A DNA stretch of 64,000 nt, from assembly GCF_024297145.1 (NCBI RefSeq), contig NZ_JANCTC010000005.1, positions 186,001-250,000 of the forward strand, given 5' to 3'. Source of the DNA: Mesorhizobium sp. LMG 17147. GTDB lineage: Bacteria > Pseudomonadota > Alphaproteobacteria > Rhizobiales > Rhizobiaceae. Made by a program: the position numbers and the translations under genes. Shown here piece by piece: positions 33,946-44,540 of this stretch; the first letter of the stretch is position 1; each line of letters opens with the position of its first letter. The notes under the pieces were generated by a model. That model ran no database searches and was not told where the DNA came from. It saw only the letters and a program-made list of their open reading frames with translations.

Positions 33946-34818
33946 TTATCTGGCGCCGGCCACGCCCCTGCGGAAATCCGACGGCGACATGCCGGCAAGC
34001 TTGCGGAACGACTTGTTGAACGCGCTGAGCGAGCCGAAGCCCGATTCCATGGCGACGCGCAGCACATTGGCATCCTGATGCATCAGCAGCGCCTGCGCGT
34101 AGCTGAGGCGCAGCAGATTCACATATTCATTGAGCGTCATGCCGGTCGATTTCTTGAAGATGCTCATGGCGTATTTGGGATGGATGTCGGCCGCCGCGGC
34201 GATGTCGACGCAATCGATCTCGTAGAGGAAATTCTCCGCAATGAAGTCGCACATGCGCCCGACATTGCGCAGCGATTGCTGATCGAACGGGCTGCCTAGC
34301 TCCTGTTCGACCGGCGTTTCCGGCACCAGCCGGTAGGGCTCGAATCGCACCCGCTCAAGCCGCAGCAAAAGCTCGTTGACGGCATGCTCCGCCTTGACCG
34401 GGTCGCCGGAGCGGGCATAGCGGTTCCAGCGCTCAAAATTGTGGTCGTCCGACCGGTCGGTGGCATCGGTCACCAGCGTCGCGCCGGTCATCAGCCTGTT
34501 GCGGACATCGGCGGGCAAATGCAGCCGGAAGAAATGAACCAGCGGCAGATGCGCGCCAGCGTAGATGGCATCGTCGGAGGCTTCGTCCATCTGGTGCGGC
34601 AGGCCGCCCCAGAACAGGCACATGTCGCCCGCAGAAAGCGAAAGCCCGTGCCCGTCCATGCGGTAATGCACGGGGCCACGCACGATGAAATTCACCTCGA
34701 CCTGGGCGTGCCAATGCGGCTTGAGCATCACCAGGGGCTGGGTGTGGAACATTTGCAGCAGCAGCGGCAGGCCCTCCACGCTGCTGGCGCCAGGCTGGTA
34801 AAACGGCCTTTCCGGCAT
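33946..34818 (-). CDS. AraC-family regulator with cupin sensor domain
   Basis: 290 residues. The N-terminal cupin part (HWHAQVEVNFIVRGPVHYRMDG, then CLFWGGLPHQ) would bind a sugar; the C-terminal part has two HTH motifs (DIAAAADIHPKYAMSIFKKSTG and VAMESGFGSLSAFNKSFRKLAG). It is divergent from the sugar ABC transporter operon, separated by 106 bp, so it most likely controls that operon in response to the sugar taken up. Confidence 0.92.
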   Translation of the reverse strand: MPERPFYQPGASSVEGLPLLLQMFHTQPLVMLKPHWHAQVEVNFIVRGPVHYRMDGHGLSLSAGDMCLFWGGLPHQMDEASDDAIYAGAHLPLVHFFRLHLPADVRNRLMTGATLVTDATDRSDDHNFERWNRYARSGDPVKAEHAVNELLLRLERVRFEPYRLVPETPVEQELGSPFDQQSLRNVGRMCDFIAENFLYEIDCVDIAAAADIHPKYAMSIFKKSTGMTLNEYVNLLRLSYAQALLMHQDANVLRVAMESGFGSLSAFNKSFRKLAGMSPSDFRRGVAGAR

Positions 34819-34924
34819 CTTACTTTCCGCTCATTTCTTATTCCCTTTGTCGCGGACAAGGCTTTCCCGAAGCCTAGTCTAGCCACGCTCGCAAACAGAG
34901 AGCAACTGAAATGGGAGGATTTCA

Positions 34925-36196
34925 ATGCGCTTAAAATTGACCTGCGCCGCGCTCGCGCTTGCCCTGGGCTCCAGCCCAGCCTTTGCGCAGTCCGGTGAAA
35001 TCACGATCTGGAGCTGGAACATCGCCGCTTCGTCGCTGAAGGCCACCATAGCGGGCTTCAACAAGCAGTATCCCGACATCAAGGTCACGGTCGAGGACCT
35101 CGGCAACCAGCCGACCTACGACAAGTCGATCGCCGGCTGTGCCGCCGGCGGCGAGGGCCTGCCGGACATCGTGACGATCGAGAACGGCGAGGCGGAAAAC
35201 TACTGGAGCCAGTTCCCGGATTGCTTCGTCGACCTGCATACGCTCGGCTACACCGCGGAAGACCAGGCAAAATTCCCAGACTTCAAGCGTACCGAGCTCG
35301 AGGTTGACGACAAGGCCTATGCGATGCCCTGGGATTCGGGCCCTGTAGCGATGTTCTACCGCCGCGACTTCTATGAGAAGGCCGGCGTCGACCCGTCTTC
35401 GATCAAGACCTGGGACGATTTCATCGCCGCCGCAAAGAAGATCCAGGCCGCCAATCCCGGCGTGACGATGACCAACGCCGATTTCAACGGCGATTCCGAA
35501 TTCTTCCGCATGATCTCCAACGAGCAGGGCTGCGCCTATTTCTCTGCCGATGGTCAATCGATCACCGTCAATCAGCCCAAATGCGTCGATGCCATGACCA
35601 AGATCAAGGAGATGAAGGACGCCGGTATCATTTCCTCTGCCGACTGGAGCACCAAAATCACCAACAACACCGCCGGCAAGGTCGCCAGCCAGATGTATGG
35701 CGGCTGGTATGAAGGCACCATACGCACCGAGTCGCCCGATGGCGCAGGCAAATGGGGCGTCTATCTGATGCCGAGCCTGACCGCCGACGGTCCGCGCGCC
35801 GCCAATCTCGGCGGCTCCTCGCTCGCCATCACCTCGGTATCGAAGAACAAGGAAGCCGCCTACGCCTATCTGAAATACACGCTAGGGACGAATGAGGGCC
35901 AGATCACCATGCTGAAAGGCTTCGGCCTGGTGCCGTCGCTGATCTCGGCGCTCAACGACCCTTACGTCTCCGAAGGCCTGCCCTATTGGGGTGGCCAAGC
36001 CGTGTGGAAGGATATCCTCGGCACCTTGCCCAAGGTCGTCCCCAGCCGCGGCACGCCGTTCCAGAGCGACGCCGAAATCATCATCCGCGCGGTGCAGACC
36101 AAATATCTGGCCGGCGGCTATCCCGACGCCAAGGCAGCGCTCGACGATGCCGCAAGCCAGATCGCCGCGGCGACCGGCCTGCCGGTCAAGTCGTGA
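34925..36196 (+). CDS. sugar ABC transporter substrate-binding protein (LacE-like)
   Basis: 423 residues with the signal peptide MRLKLTCAALALALGSSPAFA and a family 1 extracellular solute-binding fold (ITIWSWNIAASSLKATIAGFNKQYPDIKVTVED; later GKWGVYLMPSLT and AYLKYTLGTNEGQITMLKGFGLVPSL). It resembles the lactose/L-arabinose binding proteins of Agrobacterium and Rhizobium. GGGAGGA is nine bases before the ATG. A 232-bp gap with a strong hairpin separates it from the permease genes, which usually gives more binding protein than permease. Confidence 0.9.
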   Translation: MRLKLTCAALALALGSSPAFAQSGEITIWSWNIAASSLKATIAGFNKQYPDIKVTVEDLGNQPTYDKSIAGCAAGGEGLPDIVTIENGEAENYWSQFPDCFVDLHTLGYTAEDQAKFPDFKRTELEVDDKAYAMPWDSGPVAMFYRRDFYEKAGVDPSSIKTWDDFIAAAKKIQAANPGVTMTNADFNGDSEFFRMISNEQGCAYFSADGQSITVNQPKCVDAMTKIKEMKDAGIISSADWSTKITNNTAGKVASQMYGGWYEGTIRTESPDGAGKWGVYLMPSLTADGPRAANLGGSSLAITSVSKNKEAAYAYLKYTLGTNEGQITMLKGFGLVPSLISALNDPYVSEGLPYWGGQAVWKDILGTLPKVVPSRGTPFQSDAEIIIRAVQTKYLAGGYPDAKAALDDAASQIAAATGLPVKS

Positions 36197-36262
36197 TCTA
36201 GATACGGGATGGCTCCAGACTTCGTGATCTATTTCGAACGCTGGCGCTGCCCCTCACCCTTA

Positions 36263-36291
36263 CCCTCTCCCCGTGAAGGACGGGGAGAGGG
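36263..36291. repeat. palindromic REP-like hairpin between lacE-like and lacF-like genes
   Basis: CCCTCTCCCCGT-GAAGG-ACGGGGAGAGGG is a perfect 12-bp stem. Outer arms CCCCTCACC (36250-36258) and GGATGAGGGG (about 36320-36329) add a wider palindrome. A second hairpin AAGCCGCC/GGCGGC follows at about 36348-36368, and the segment to 36389 is shared with 11118-11138. It may protect the upstream mRNA end. Confidence 0.65.
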
Positions 36292-36428
36292 GAATCCCCC
36301 AGCATTGCGGCCAAGCAGGCGGATGAGGGGCGGCGCCGGCCTTCGAACAAGCCGCCGTTTGCGGCGGCGCATCACCTGAACATCAACACCGCGCGCCCCA
36401 GCAGGCGAAAGCAGAAAGGAGGAAAACG

Positions 36429-37289
36429 ATGCGCTACCAGAACGCCACGGCGTATCGCTTTCTCGCGCCCTATCTGCTGATCTTCTCGATCTTCTGGCTG
36501 TGGCCGATCATCGATTCCTTCCTGATCTCGTTCCAGGCGACGCGCACCGTGCCGTGGCGGTTCGCGCCGACCTTCAACTGGGGCCGGCTGATCGGCGACC
36601 CCGCCTTCTTCAATGCGTTGAAGAACACATTGCTGATCCTCGTCATCCAGGTGCCGGTGATGATTTCCCTGGCGATAGTGATGGCGGTGCTTTTGAATTC
36701 GCCGCTGCTCAAGGCGCGTGGCCTGTTCCGCTTTGCCTTCTTCGCGCCGGTCGTGGTCGGCGAAGTCGCCTATTCGGCGGTTTTCCGGCTGATGTTCAAT
36801 CTCGACTACGGCATCATCAACAAATTGCTGAACAGCATCGGCCTGCCCAGTGTCGACTGGTTTACCAACGTCACCCCGGCGATGGCGGTGATCATGATGG
36901 CGGTGACCTGGCGCTGGGCCGGCTACAACGCCATCATCCTGCTCGCCGGCCTGCAGTCCATCCCCGAGGATGTCTACGAGGCGGCAACCTTGGACCGGGT
37001 CAGCAAGGTCAAACAGTTCTTTTACATCACGCTGCCGCTGCTCAAGCCGATCATCGTGTTCTGCGCCGTGCTGTCGATCATCGGGACCATGCAGCTGTTC
37101 ACCGAGCCCTTCCTGATCACCGAGCGCGGCGGGCCGGGCGGCGGCACCGAAACGCTCGGGCTGCTGCTTTACCGCCAGGGCTTCCGGTCGCTCAATTTCG
37201 GCTACGCCTCGGCCGTCGCCTACACCATGGCCGGGCTGGCGATTGCCATTTCGCTGGTGCAGATATGGCTGACGAGGGAACCGAAATGA
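36429..37289 (+). CDS. sugar ABC transporter permease (LacF-like)
   Basis: 286 residues with six hydrophobic segments. The EAA loop, which docks on the ATPase, is YEAATLDRVSKVKQFFYITLPLLKP. N-terminus MRYQNATAYRFLAPYLLIFSIFWLWPIIDS. It forms the inner-membrane pore with the next gene product. AAGGAGG lies before the ATG and the stop overlaps the next start by ATGA. Confidence 0.93.
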   Translation: MRYQNATAYRFLAPYLLIFSIFWLWPIIDSFLISFQATRTVPWRFAPTFNWGRLIGDPAFFNALKNTLLILVIQVPVMISLAIVMAVLLNSPLLKARGLFRFAFFAPVVVGEVAYSAVFRLMFNLDYGIINKLLNSIGLPSVDWFTNVTPAMAVIMMAVTWRWAGYNAIILLAGLQSIPEDVYEAATLDRVSKVKQFFYITLPLLKPIIVFCAVLSIIGTMQLFTEPFLITERGGPGGGTETLGLLLYRQGFRSLNFGYASAVAYTMAGLAIAISLVQIWLTREPK

Positions 37290-38152
37290 CCTCGCGCTCC
37301 CCAATCAGCCATTCCCGGGTCAGCCGTTCCCAGGCCAGATTGGGCCGCAGCATCGCGCTGCATCTGTTCCTGACGCCGCTGGCGCTGGTCTGGCTGTTTC
37401 CGCTGTGGATGATGGTGGTCTTTTCCACGATGCCCGACAATGGCATCTTCAGCCCCGACATCGAGCTTTTGCCGCACGGCAATTTTCTCGACAATGTCAG
37501 CAATCTGCAGCGCGGCACCAATTTCATCGGCGCCATCGGCATCTCCGTCTCAGTGGCGGTCACCTATACCTTCCTGTCGGTGATGCTCACCTCGATGGCC
37601 GGCTGGGCGCTGGCGCGTTACAACTTCTTCGGCAAGGGCATGGTCGTCGCCATCATCTTCGGCACCATCACGCTGCCCTATGCGGTCGTGCTGATCCCGC
37701 AATTCATCATGGTGGCGCGCGACTTCAAGCTCGCCAACACCTGGGTGGCGCTGATCGTGCCGCCGCTGTTCAACTCGCTGGGCGTGCTGTTCATGCGGCA
37801 GAGTTTTTCGATGATGCCGCACGAGCTGTTCGACGCCGCCAAGGTCGAGGGCGTCAAGGAATGGCGGATATTCCTGTTCGTCGCATTGCCTCTGGCGCGG
37901 CCGATGCTGGCGGCACTCGCCATCATCCTCTTTCTTGCCTCCTGGAACAATTATCTGTGGCCGCTGCTGATCAATTCCAAGCCGGGCGCAATGACCGCGC
38001 CGGTGGCGCTCGGCACGCTGATCGGTCTCACCAAGGTGTCCTGGGGCGGCATCATGGCGGGCGCGGTGATGCTGACGGCGCCAATGCTCGTCGTGTTCGT
38101 GCTTCTGCAGCGCCATTTCGTCGCCGGCATCGCCGCCGGCGCCATCAAGTAA
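37286..38152 (+). CDS. sugar ABC transporter permease (LacG-like)
   Basis: 288 residues, six hydrophobic segments, second permease of the pair. The EAA motif appears as LFDAAKVEGVKEWRIFLFVALPLARP. It begins in an ATGA overlap with the preceding permease gene, so the two are made in equal amounts. A Ser/Arg-rich cytosolic leader of about 20 residues precedes the first membrane segment. Confidence 0.93.
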   Translation: MTSRSPISHSRVSRSQARLGRSIALHLFLTPLALVWLFPLWMMVVFSTMPDNGIFSPDIELLPHGNFLDNVSNLQRGTNFIGAIGISVSVAVTYTFLSVMLTSMAGWALARYNFFGKGMVVAIIFGTITLPYAVVLIPQFIMVARDFKLANTWVALIVPPLFNSLGVLFMRQSFSMMPHELFDAAKVEGVKEWRIFLFVALPLARPMLAALAIILFLASWNNYLWPLLINSKPGAMTAPVALGTLIGLTKVSWGGIMAGAVMLTAPMLVVFVLLQRHFVAGIAAGAIK

Positions 38153-38160
38153 GGATCAGC

Positions 38161-39258
<1,098 letters not shown>

Positions 39259-39314
39259 CCCATCTTTTTTTGTCCGATCGCGACTGGTCGCGGCCCACCC
39301 CACGGAGATTTGAC

Positions 39315-41348
39315 ATGACGTCCAAACCAGAACAAATTCGCTGGGGCATTCTCGGGCCCGGCAACATCGCCAAGGCGTTTGCCGGCGGCGTCGCCCATTC
39401 GCGCACCGGCACATTGGTCGCCTTAGGGGCGCGCAATCCCGGCAAGGCCGGACTCACTGAGGCCTTCCCCGGCGCCCGCATCCTCGATGGCTACGAGGCT
39501 TTGCTTGGCGCTCCGGATGTCGACGCGATCTATATTTCAACGCCGCATCCAAGCCATGCCGAATGGGCGATCAAGGCAGCCGAGGCCGGAAAGCATGTGC
39601 TTTGCGAAAAGCCGCTTGGCCTGACCGCCTTCGAGGCCGACGCCATGATCCATGCCGCGCGCAAGGCCGGCACCTTTCTCGGCGAAGCCTTCATGTACCG
39701 GCTGCATCCGCAGACGGCCAGGCTGGTCGAGCTGGTCAGGGCCGGCGCGATCGGCGACATCAAGATGATCAAATCCAGTTTCGGCTTCGCCATGCCGGGC
39801 TTCATGCCGGAGCACCGGCTTTACGCCAAGGATCTCGCCGGCGGCGGCATTCTCGATATCGGCGGCTATCCCGTCTCGATGGCGCGGCTGATTGCCGGCG
39901 CCGCGGCGGGAAAGCCCTTCGCCGAGCCGGACAAAGTGGTCGGCGCTGCGCATCTCGGCCAATCCGGCGTCGACGAATGGGCGTCGGCGCTGTTGCATTT
40001 TCCGGGCGGCATCGTTGCGGAAGTCTCCTGCAGCATTTCGCTCGCGCAGGACAACGTATTGCGTATTCTCGGCAGCAAGGGCCGTATCGAGGTGGCGGAT
40101 TTCTGGTATGCCGGCGGCCAGCAAGGCGGCACCGGCGAAATCCGCATCATCCGTCCGGGTGTCACCGAGGTGGTCGAGGTCAAGGAGGACGGCTGGCTTT
40201 ACGCATTCGAGGTGGACGCCGCCGGCGAGGCCATTCTCGGCGGGAGGCAGGAGTTCGCCTGGCCGGGCATGGGCTGGGCCGACAGTCTCGGCAATCTGCG
40301 CGTGCTCGATAAATGGCGGGCCGCCATCGGGCTCGAATACGACATCGAGAAACCGGCAAAGCGCGTCCACACGATCTCCGGACGGAAGCTGCGCTCCGGC
40401 GGGACCGCCATCCCCAAGCGCGGCATTCCGGGCCTGCCGCGGCCGGCTTCGTGCCTGGCACTCGGCTTCGAGGATTTCCGCACCTTTTCGTCGGGCGCCA
40501 TCCTGCTCGACGCCTATTTTGAGGCGGGCGGCAATCTGTTCGACACCGCCTTCGTCTACGGTTCCGGCTACACCGAGACGCTGCTCGGCCAGTGGCTGAA
40601 GAACCGCGGCGTGCGCGAGCAATCGGTGGTCATCGGCAAGGGTGCGCACTCGCCGCTCTGCTATCCCGACGTCATCGGCAAGCAGCTCACCCAGTCGCTT
40701 GAGCGGCTGCAGACCGACCATATCGACGTCTATTTCATGCATCGCGACAACCCGGACGTGCCGGTCGACGAGTTCGTCGATGCGATGGATCGCGAGGTCA
40801 AGGCCGGCCGCATTCGCGGTCCGTTCGGTGGCTCGAACTGGACGATGGAACGCATGGACGAGGCGATTGCCTATGCCGAGCGCACCGGCAAGCAGAAACC
40901 CGGCGCGCTTTCCAACAATTTCTCGCTGGCCGAGATGCTGGAGCCGATCTGGGCAGGCTGCGTCACGTCCTCCAGCGACGAGTGGAAGGCCTGGCTTACC
41001 GCCCGGCAAATGCCGAACTTCGCCTGGTCGAGCCAGGGCCGCGGCTTCTTCACCGACCGCGCCGGCCGCGACCGGCGCGACAATGAGGAACTGGTCCGGG
41101 TCTGGTACTCGGAGAGGAACTTCGGCCGCCGCGACCGCGCCATCGAGCTCGCCAAACGGCTAGGCAAAAGCCCGATCCACGTCGCGCTCGCCTATGTCCT
41201 GGCGCAGCCCTTTCCGTCCGTCCCGCTGATCGGGCCGCGCACGCTCGACGAGTTGGAAGACAGCCTCCAGGCGCTCGACATCTCACTTTCGCCGGACGAT
41301 CTTGCATGGCTGGATAGCGGTTCGGATCAGGCCCGCGCGCGCGCCTGA
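39315..41348 (+). CDS. fusion of GFO/IDH/MocA oxidoreductase and aldo/keto reductase
   Basis: 677 residues from ATG 39315 (GGAGATTTGAC before it). Part one (about 1-330) is a MocA-type sugar dehydrogenase: WGILGPGNIAKAF and the catalytic CEKPLGL. Part two (about 350-677) is an aldo/keto reductase barrel with the tetrad residues in DTAFVYGSGY, IGKGAHS and YFMHRDNP, and a C-terminal LIGPRTLDELEDSL NADPH-binding segment. No stop or frameshift lies between them. It follows the sugar transporter by 57 bp, so it should act on the imported sugar, perhaps one domain oxidising and the other reducing a linked intermediate. The long frame further upstream overlaps the ATPase gene and is not used. Confidence 0.92.
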   Translation: MTSKPEQIRWGILGPGNIAKAFAGGVAHSRTGTLVALGARNPGKAGLTEAFPGARILDGYEALLGAPDVDAIYISTPHPSHAEWAIKAAEAGKHVLCEKPLGLTAFEADAMIHAARKAGTFLGEAFMYRLHPQTARLVELVRAGAIGDIKMIKSSFGFAMPGFMPEHRLYAKDLAGGGILDIGGYPVSMARLIAGAAAGKPFAEPDKVVGAAHLGQSGVDEWASALLHFPGGIVAEVSCSISLAQDNVLRILGSKGRIEVADFWYAGGQQGGTGEIRIIRPGVTEVVEVKEDGWLYAFEVDAAGEAILGGRQEFAWPGMGWADSLGNLRVLDKWRAAIGLEYDIEKPAKRVHTISGRKLRSGGTAIPKRGIPGLPRPASCLALGFEDFRTFSSGAILLDAYFEAGGNLFDTAFVYGSGYTETLLGQWLKNRGVREQSVVIGKGAHSPLCYPDVIGKQLTQSLERLQTDHIDVYFMHRDNPDVPVDEFVDAMDREVKAGRIRGPFGGSNWTMERMDEAIAYAERTGKQKPGALSNNFSLAEMLEPIWAGCVTSSSDEWKAWLTARQMPNFAWSSQGRGFFTDRAGRDRRDNEELVRVWYSERNFGRRDRAIELAKRLGKSPIHVALAYVLAQPFPSVPLIGPRTLDELEDSLQALDISLSPDDLAWLDSGSDQARARA

Positions 41349-41480
41349 TAGCGGGGTCTTGCGCTGCGCCCTTAATTTCCGGACTGTTTGCGCCGCCCCT
41401 CACCTACCCTCTCCCTCCTCTTCGGGAGAGAGGATAAGGTTAAAGGGCAGCGCCGAAGTCGCAGGAGATAGGGAAGACAG

Positions 41481-43259
41481 ATGCTCGACATATCACCGTC
41501 GAAACAGGCGGCCACCTGGCTCGGTTCCTTTGCGCGAGCGCTCGAGGCGGGCGACGTCGCGGCCGCAATCAACCTGTTCGTCGAGGACTGTTACTGGCGC
41601 GACCTGCTGACCTTCACCTGGAACATCAAGACCATGGAAGGCCGCGCGGCGATCCGCGACATGCTGGAAGCCACGCTGGCAATTACAAGGCCTGCTCGGT
41701 GGCAGCTCAGCAGCGAAGCGACTTCGGACGAAGGCATTATCGAAGCCTGGTTTTCTTTCGAGACGTCATCAGCGTGGGGCCAAGGCATCATGCGCCTCAG
41801 GGACGGCAAATGCCGGACACTGTTTACGGCGATGAGCGATCTCAAGGGGTTTGAGGAGCGCAAGGGCCCGGCGCGGCCTCTGGGCGTCCGCCACAGGGCC
41901 GATCCGGAGCGCGAGACCTGGCTGGAGGCGAGGGCGCGCGAGACGCGTGAACTCGGCGCCGGCCAGCAGCCTTATTGCCTGGTCATCGGCGGCGGCCAGG
42001 GCGGCATCATGCTGGGCGCACGGCTCCGGCAACTCGGCGTGCCGGCCATCATCATCGAGAAGAATGCGCAGGCCGGCGATTCCTGGCGCAATCGCTATCG
42101 CTCGCTCGTGCTGCACGACCCGGTCTGGTACGACCATCTGCCCTACATCCCGTTTCCCGAGAACTGGCCGGTGTTCACGCCCAAGGACAAGATGGGCGAC
42201 TGGCTGGAAATGTACACGCGCGTCATGGAGCTCAACTACTGGACCTCCACAAGATGCATCAGCGCGTCCTACGACGACACCGAAAAGGTCTGGACGGTCG
42301 AGGTCGACCGCGCCGGCCAGCGCATCACGCTAAAGCCGAAGCACATCGTCTTTGCAACCGGTGCTTATGGTCCGCCCAGGCAGATCGACCTGCCAGGCGC
42401 CGAGGCCTTCCAGGGCGAGATCCTGCACTCCAGCCAATATTTCAGCGGCGAGAAATTCCGCGGCAAAAAGGTCGCCGTCATCGGCGCCGCAAGTTCCGGC
42501 CATGACGTCAGCGTCGATCTGTGGGAGAGCGGCGCCGAGGTGACGATGGTCCAGCGCTCGCCGACGACGGTGGTCAAGTCGGACACTCTGATGGAGATCG
42601 GTTTCGAGATCTTTTCGGAAAAGGCGCTGGCCCGCGGCATCACCACTGAGAAGGCCGACATGATCGTCGCCTCGACGCCGTTCGCGCTGCTGCCACAGGG
42701 CCAGCGCGCGCTCTACGACATCATCAAGGCGCGCGACGCGGCCTTCTACGACCGCTTGCGCGGCGCCGGCTTCGCCATCGATTTCGGCGACGACGAGACC
42801 GGGCTTTTGATGAAGGCCTACCGCACCGGCTCGGGCTTCTACATCGACGTCGGCGCCTGCGATCTGATCATCGACGGCGAGATCGGCATCCGCAGCGGCG
42901 TCGGGATCAAGTCGCTGACGCCGACAGGCATCCTCTTCGACGACGGCACCGAACTGGCGGCCGACGCAATCATCGCCTGCACCGGCTATCTCTCGATGAA
43001 CGAAACGGTGGCGGCGATCGTCTCCCGTGAAGTCGCCGACAAGGTCGGGCCGTGCTGGGGGATTGGCTCGGGCGTGAAGGGCGACCCGGGTCCATGGCAA
43101 GGCGAATTGCGCAACATGTGGAAGCCGACCGCGCAGGAAGCGCTGTGGTTCCACGGCGGCAATCTGGCGCTGTCGCGCTTCTATTCGAAGTTCGTGGCGC
43201 TGCAGATCAAGGCGAGGATGGAAGGCATTGCGACGCCGGTTTATGGGACGCCGCGGTGA
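41481..43259 (+). CDS. FMO-like flavoprotein monooxygenase with N-terminal NTF2-like domain
   Basis: 592 residues. Residues about 8-125 look like a SnoaL/NTF2-like fold (ALEAGDVAAAINLFVEDCYWRDLLTF). The rest is an FAD/NAD(P)H monooxygenase: VIGGGQGGIMLGARLRQLG for FAD, VAVIGAASSGHDVSVDLWESG for NADPH, and ATGAYGPPRQIDLPG between. Such enzymes oxygenate N, S or ketone groups. Substrate not known. It lies after a short palindromic repeat, not clearly in an operon with the genes before it. Confidence 0.9.
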   Translation: MLDISPSKQAATWLGSFARALEAGDVAAAINLFVEDCYWRDLLTFTWNIKTMEGRAAIRDMLEATLAITRPARWQLSSEATSDEGIIEAWFSFETSSAWGQGIMRLRDGKCRTLFTAMSDLKGFEERKGPARPLGVRHRADPERETWLEARARETRELGAGQQPYCLVIGGGQGGIMLGARLRQLGVPAIIIEKNAQAGDSWRNRYRSLVLHDPVWYDHLPYIPFPENWPVFTPKDKMGDWLEMYTRVMELNYWTSTRCISASYDDTEKVWTVEVDRAGQRITLKPKHIVFATGAYGPPRQIDLPGAEAFQGEILHSSQYFSGEKFRGKKVAVIGAASSGHDVSVDLWESGAEVTMVQRSPTTVVKSDTLMEIGFEIFSEKALARGITTEKADMIVASTPFALLPQGQRALYDIIKARDAAFYDRLRGAGFAIDFGDDETGLLMKAYRTGSGFYIDVGACDLIIDGEIGIRSGVGIKSLTPTGILFDDGTELAADAIIACTGYLSMNETVAAIVSREVADKVGPCWGIGSGVKGDPGPWQGELRNMWKPTAQEALWFHGGNLALSRFYSKFVALQIKARMEGIATPVYGTPR

Positions 43260-43265
43260 AGCTGT

Positions 43266-43290
43266 GATCTCCCCCCTTGAGCGGGAGATC
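43266..43290. terminator. hairpin between convergent genes
   Basis: GATCTCCC...GGGAGATC (43266-43273 with 43283-43290) lies exactly between the stop of the FMO-like gene and the stop of the amidohydrolase gene. It may end both transcripts; it resembles a shortened copy of the CTCCCCC/GGGGGAG repeats at 46749 and 53427. Confidence 0.5.
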
Positions 43291-44518
43291 AGCCACGCCC
43301 GAAATGCCGGGCGGCAACCTCGACATGCGTGTCGTGCGCATGCGCTTCGAAGCGCTCGGTTTCGCCGAGATCGTTCAGGGCCTCGTTCGGCCACCACGTG
43401 CCGCCCACCACGATGCCGTCCGAGACCAGCCTTTGCTCGGCGACCAGCGAGGCGCCGACCGAGTCGACAAAGGTGAAGCGGCCCGGACGCAGCCGCAGCA
43501 CCGCGATGTCGCCGACCGCACCAACCGCAAGCCTGCCCAAATCGGGCCTGGCGATCGCTTCGGCCGGCCGCTGTGTCGCGGCGCGCAGCACCTCGACCAG
43601 CGGCATGCCGAGGACCAGCAGCTTCGACATGCACACCAGAATGTCGAAGGCCGGCCCGTCGACGCAATAGAGATGCACGTCGCTGCTGATCACGTCCGGC
43701 GCCAGCCCCTCGCTCAGCATCGCCTTGGCCACCTCGAAATCGAACGAGCCCATGCCGTGGCCGATATCGAAGATGACGCCGCGCTCGCGCGCCAGCCGCA
43801 TGTCCGGCCGCACCGCGCCCGAAGCGAAGACCGGCGCGTTGGGAAACGGCCGGAAGCAGTGGGTGAGGATATCGCCTTTGCGCAGCCGCGGCAGCACTTC
43901 CGAGCGGCCCGGCGGCGGCTCGTCTATATGCGCCATCAGCGGCAGGCCGGCCTTGTCGGCGGCTTCCAGGCCGAGATCGACCGGCGCGATGCCGCTGCTG
44001 CCGCCGGCATGGCGACCGGAGCGGACCTTGACGCCGACTACCACGTCTGCGTGCTCACGCGCCGCCGCCACCGTTTCGCGCGGTTCGCAGAGCCTGAGGT
44101 CGCTGCATTCGCCGACCGCGACGGTCTGCGAGAAGCCGAAAATGCCGGCAAAGGAGATGTTGACGTAAGCCAGGATACGGACCTTCGAGCGCTCGATGAC
44201 GTGGCGGCGAAAGCCGAGGAAATTGCCGGCGCCGGCGCTTCCGGCATCGACGAAGGTGGTGGTGCCGCTCTTTGCGGCGAGCCGGTCGGCATCGACGCCG
44301 AGCGACGTGCCGCCCCAATAGACATGGCTGTGCAGGTCGATCAGGCCGGGCGCGACGATCGAGCCCGTGGCGTCGATGACGCGGGCTGCACGTTCGAAGG
44401 GGATTTCGGCGTCGATGGCGGCGATACGGCCGTCGGCAATCGCCAGATCGCGTTGTGCGTCGAGGCCCGACGCCGGATCGATGAGGCGGCCGCCTTTTAT
44501 CAGGAGATCGAATTGCAT
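43289..44518 (-). CDS. amidohydrolase/deacetylase family metallohydrolase
   Basis: 409 residues of the dihydroorotase-like amidohydrolase superfamily: LIKGGRLIDPASGLDAQRDLAI, metal site DLHSHVYWG, then VVGVKVRSG at the bridging-lysine place, MAHIDEPP and ISSDVHLYCVDG. A close type is annotated as amidohydrolase/deacetylase (EF_0837 group), which acts on N-acyl compounds. It is followed in the same direction by a RidA gene 22 bp upstream, suggesting one catabolic unit. Confidence 0.9.
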   Translation of the reverse strand: MQFDLLIKGGRLIDPASGLDAQRDLAIADGRIAAIDAEIPFERAARVIDATGSIVAPGLIDLHSHVYWGGTSLGVDADRLAAKSGTTTFVDAGSAGAGNFLGFRRHVIERSKVRILAYVNISFAGIFGFSQTVAVGECSDLRLCEPRETVAAAREHADVVVGVKVRSGRHAGGSSGIAPVDLGLEAADKAGLPLMAHIDEPPPGRSEVLPRLRKGDILTHCFRPFPNAPVFASGAVRPDMRLARERGVIFDIGHGMGSFDFEVAKAMLSEGLAPDVISSDVHLYCVDGPAFDILVCMSKLLVLGMPLVEVLRAATQRPAEAIARPDLGRLAVGAVGDIAVLRLRPGRFTFVDSVGASLVAEQRLVSDGIVVGGTWWPNEALNDLGETERFEAHAHDTHVEVAARHFGRG

Positions 44519-44540
44519 TGCGCCTGTCTCCGCTTTTCCG

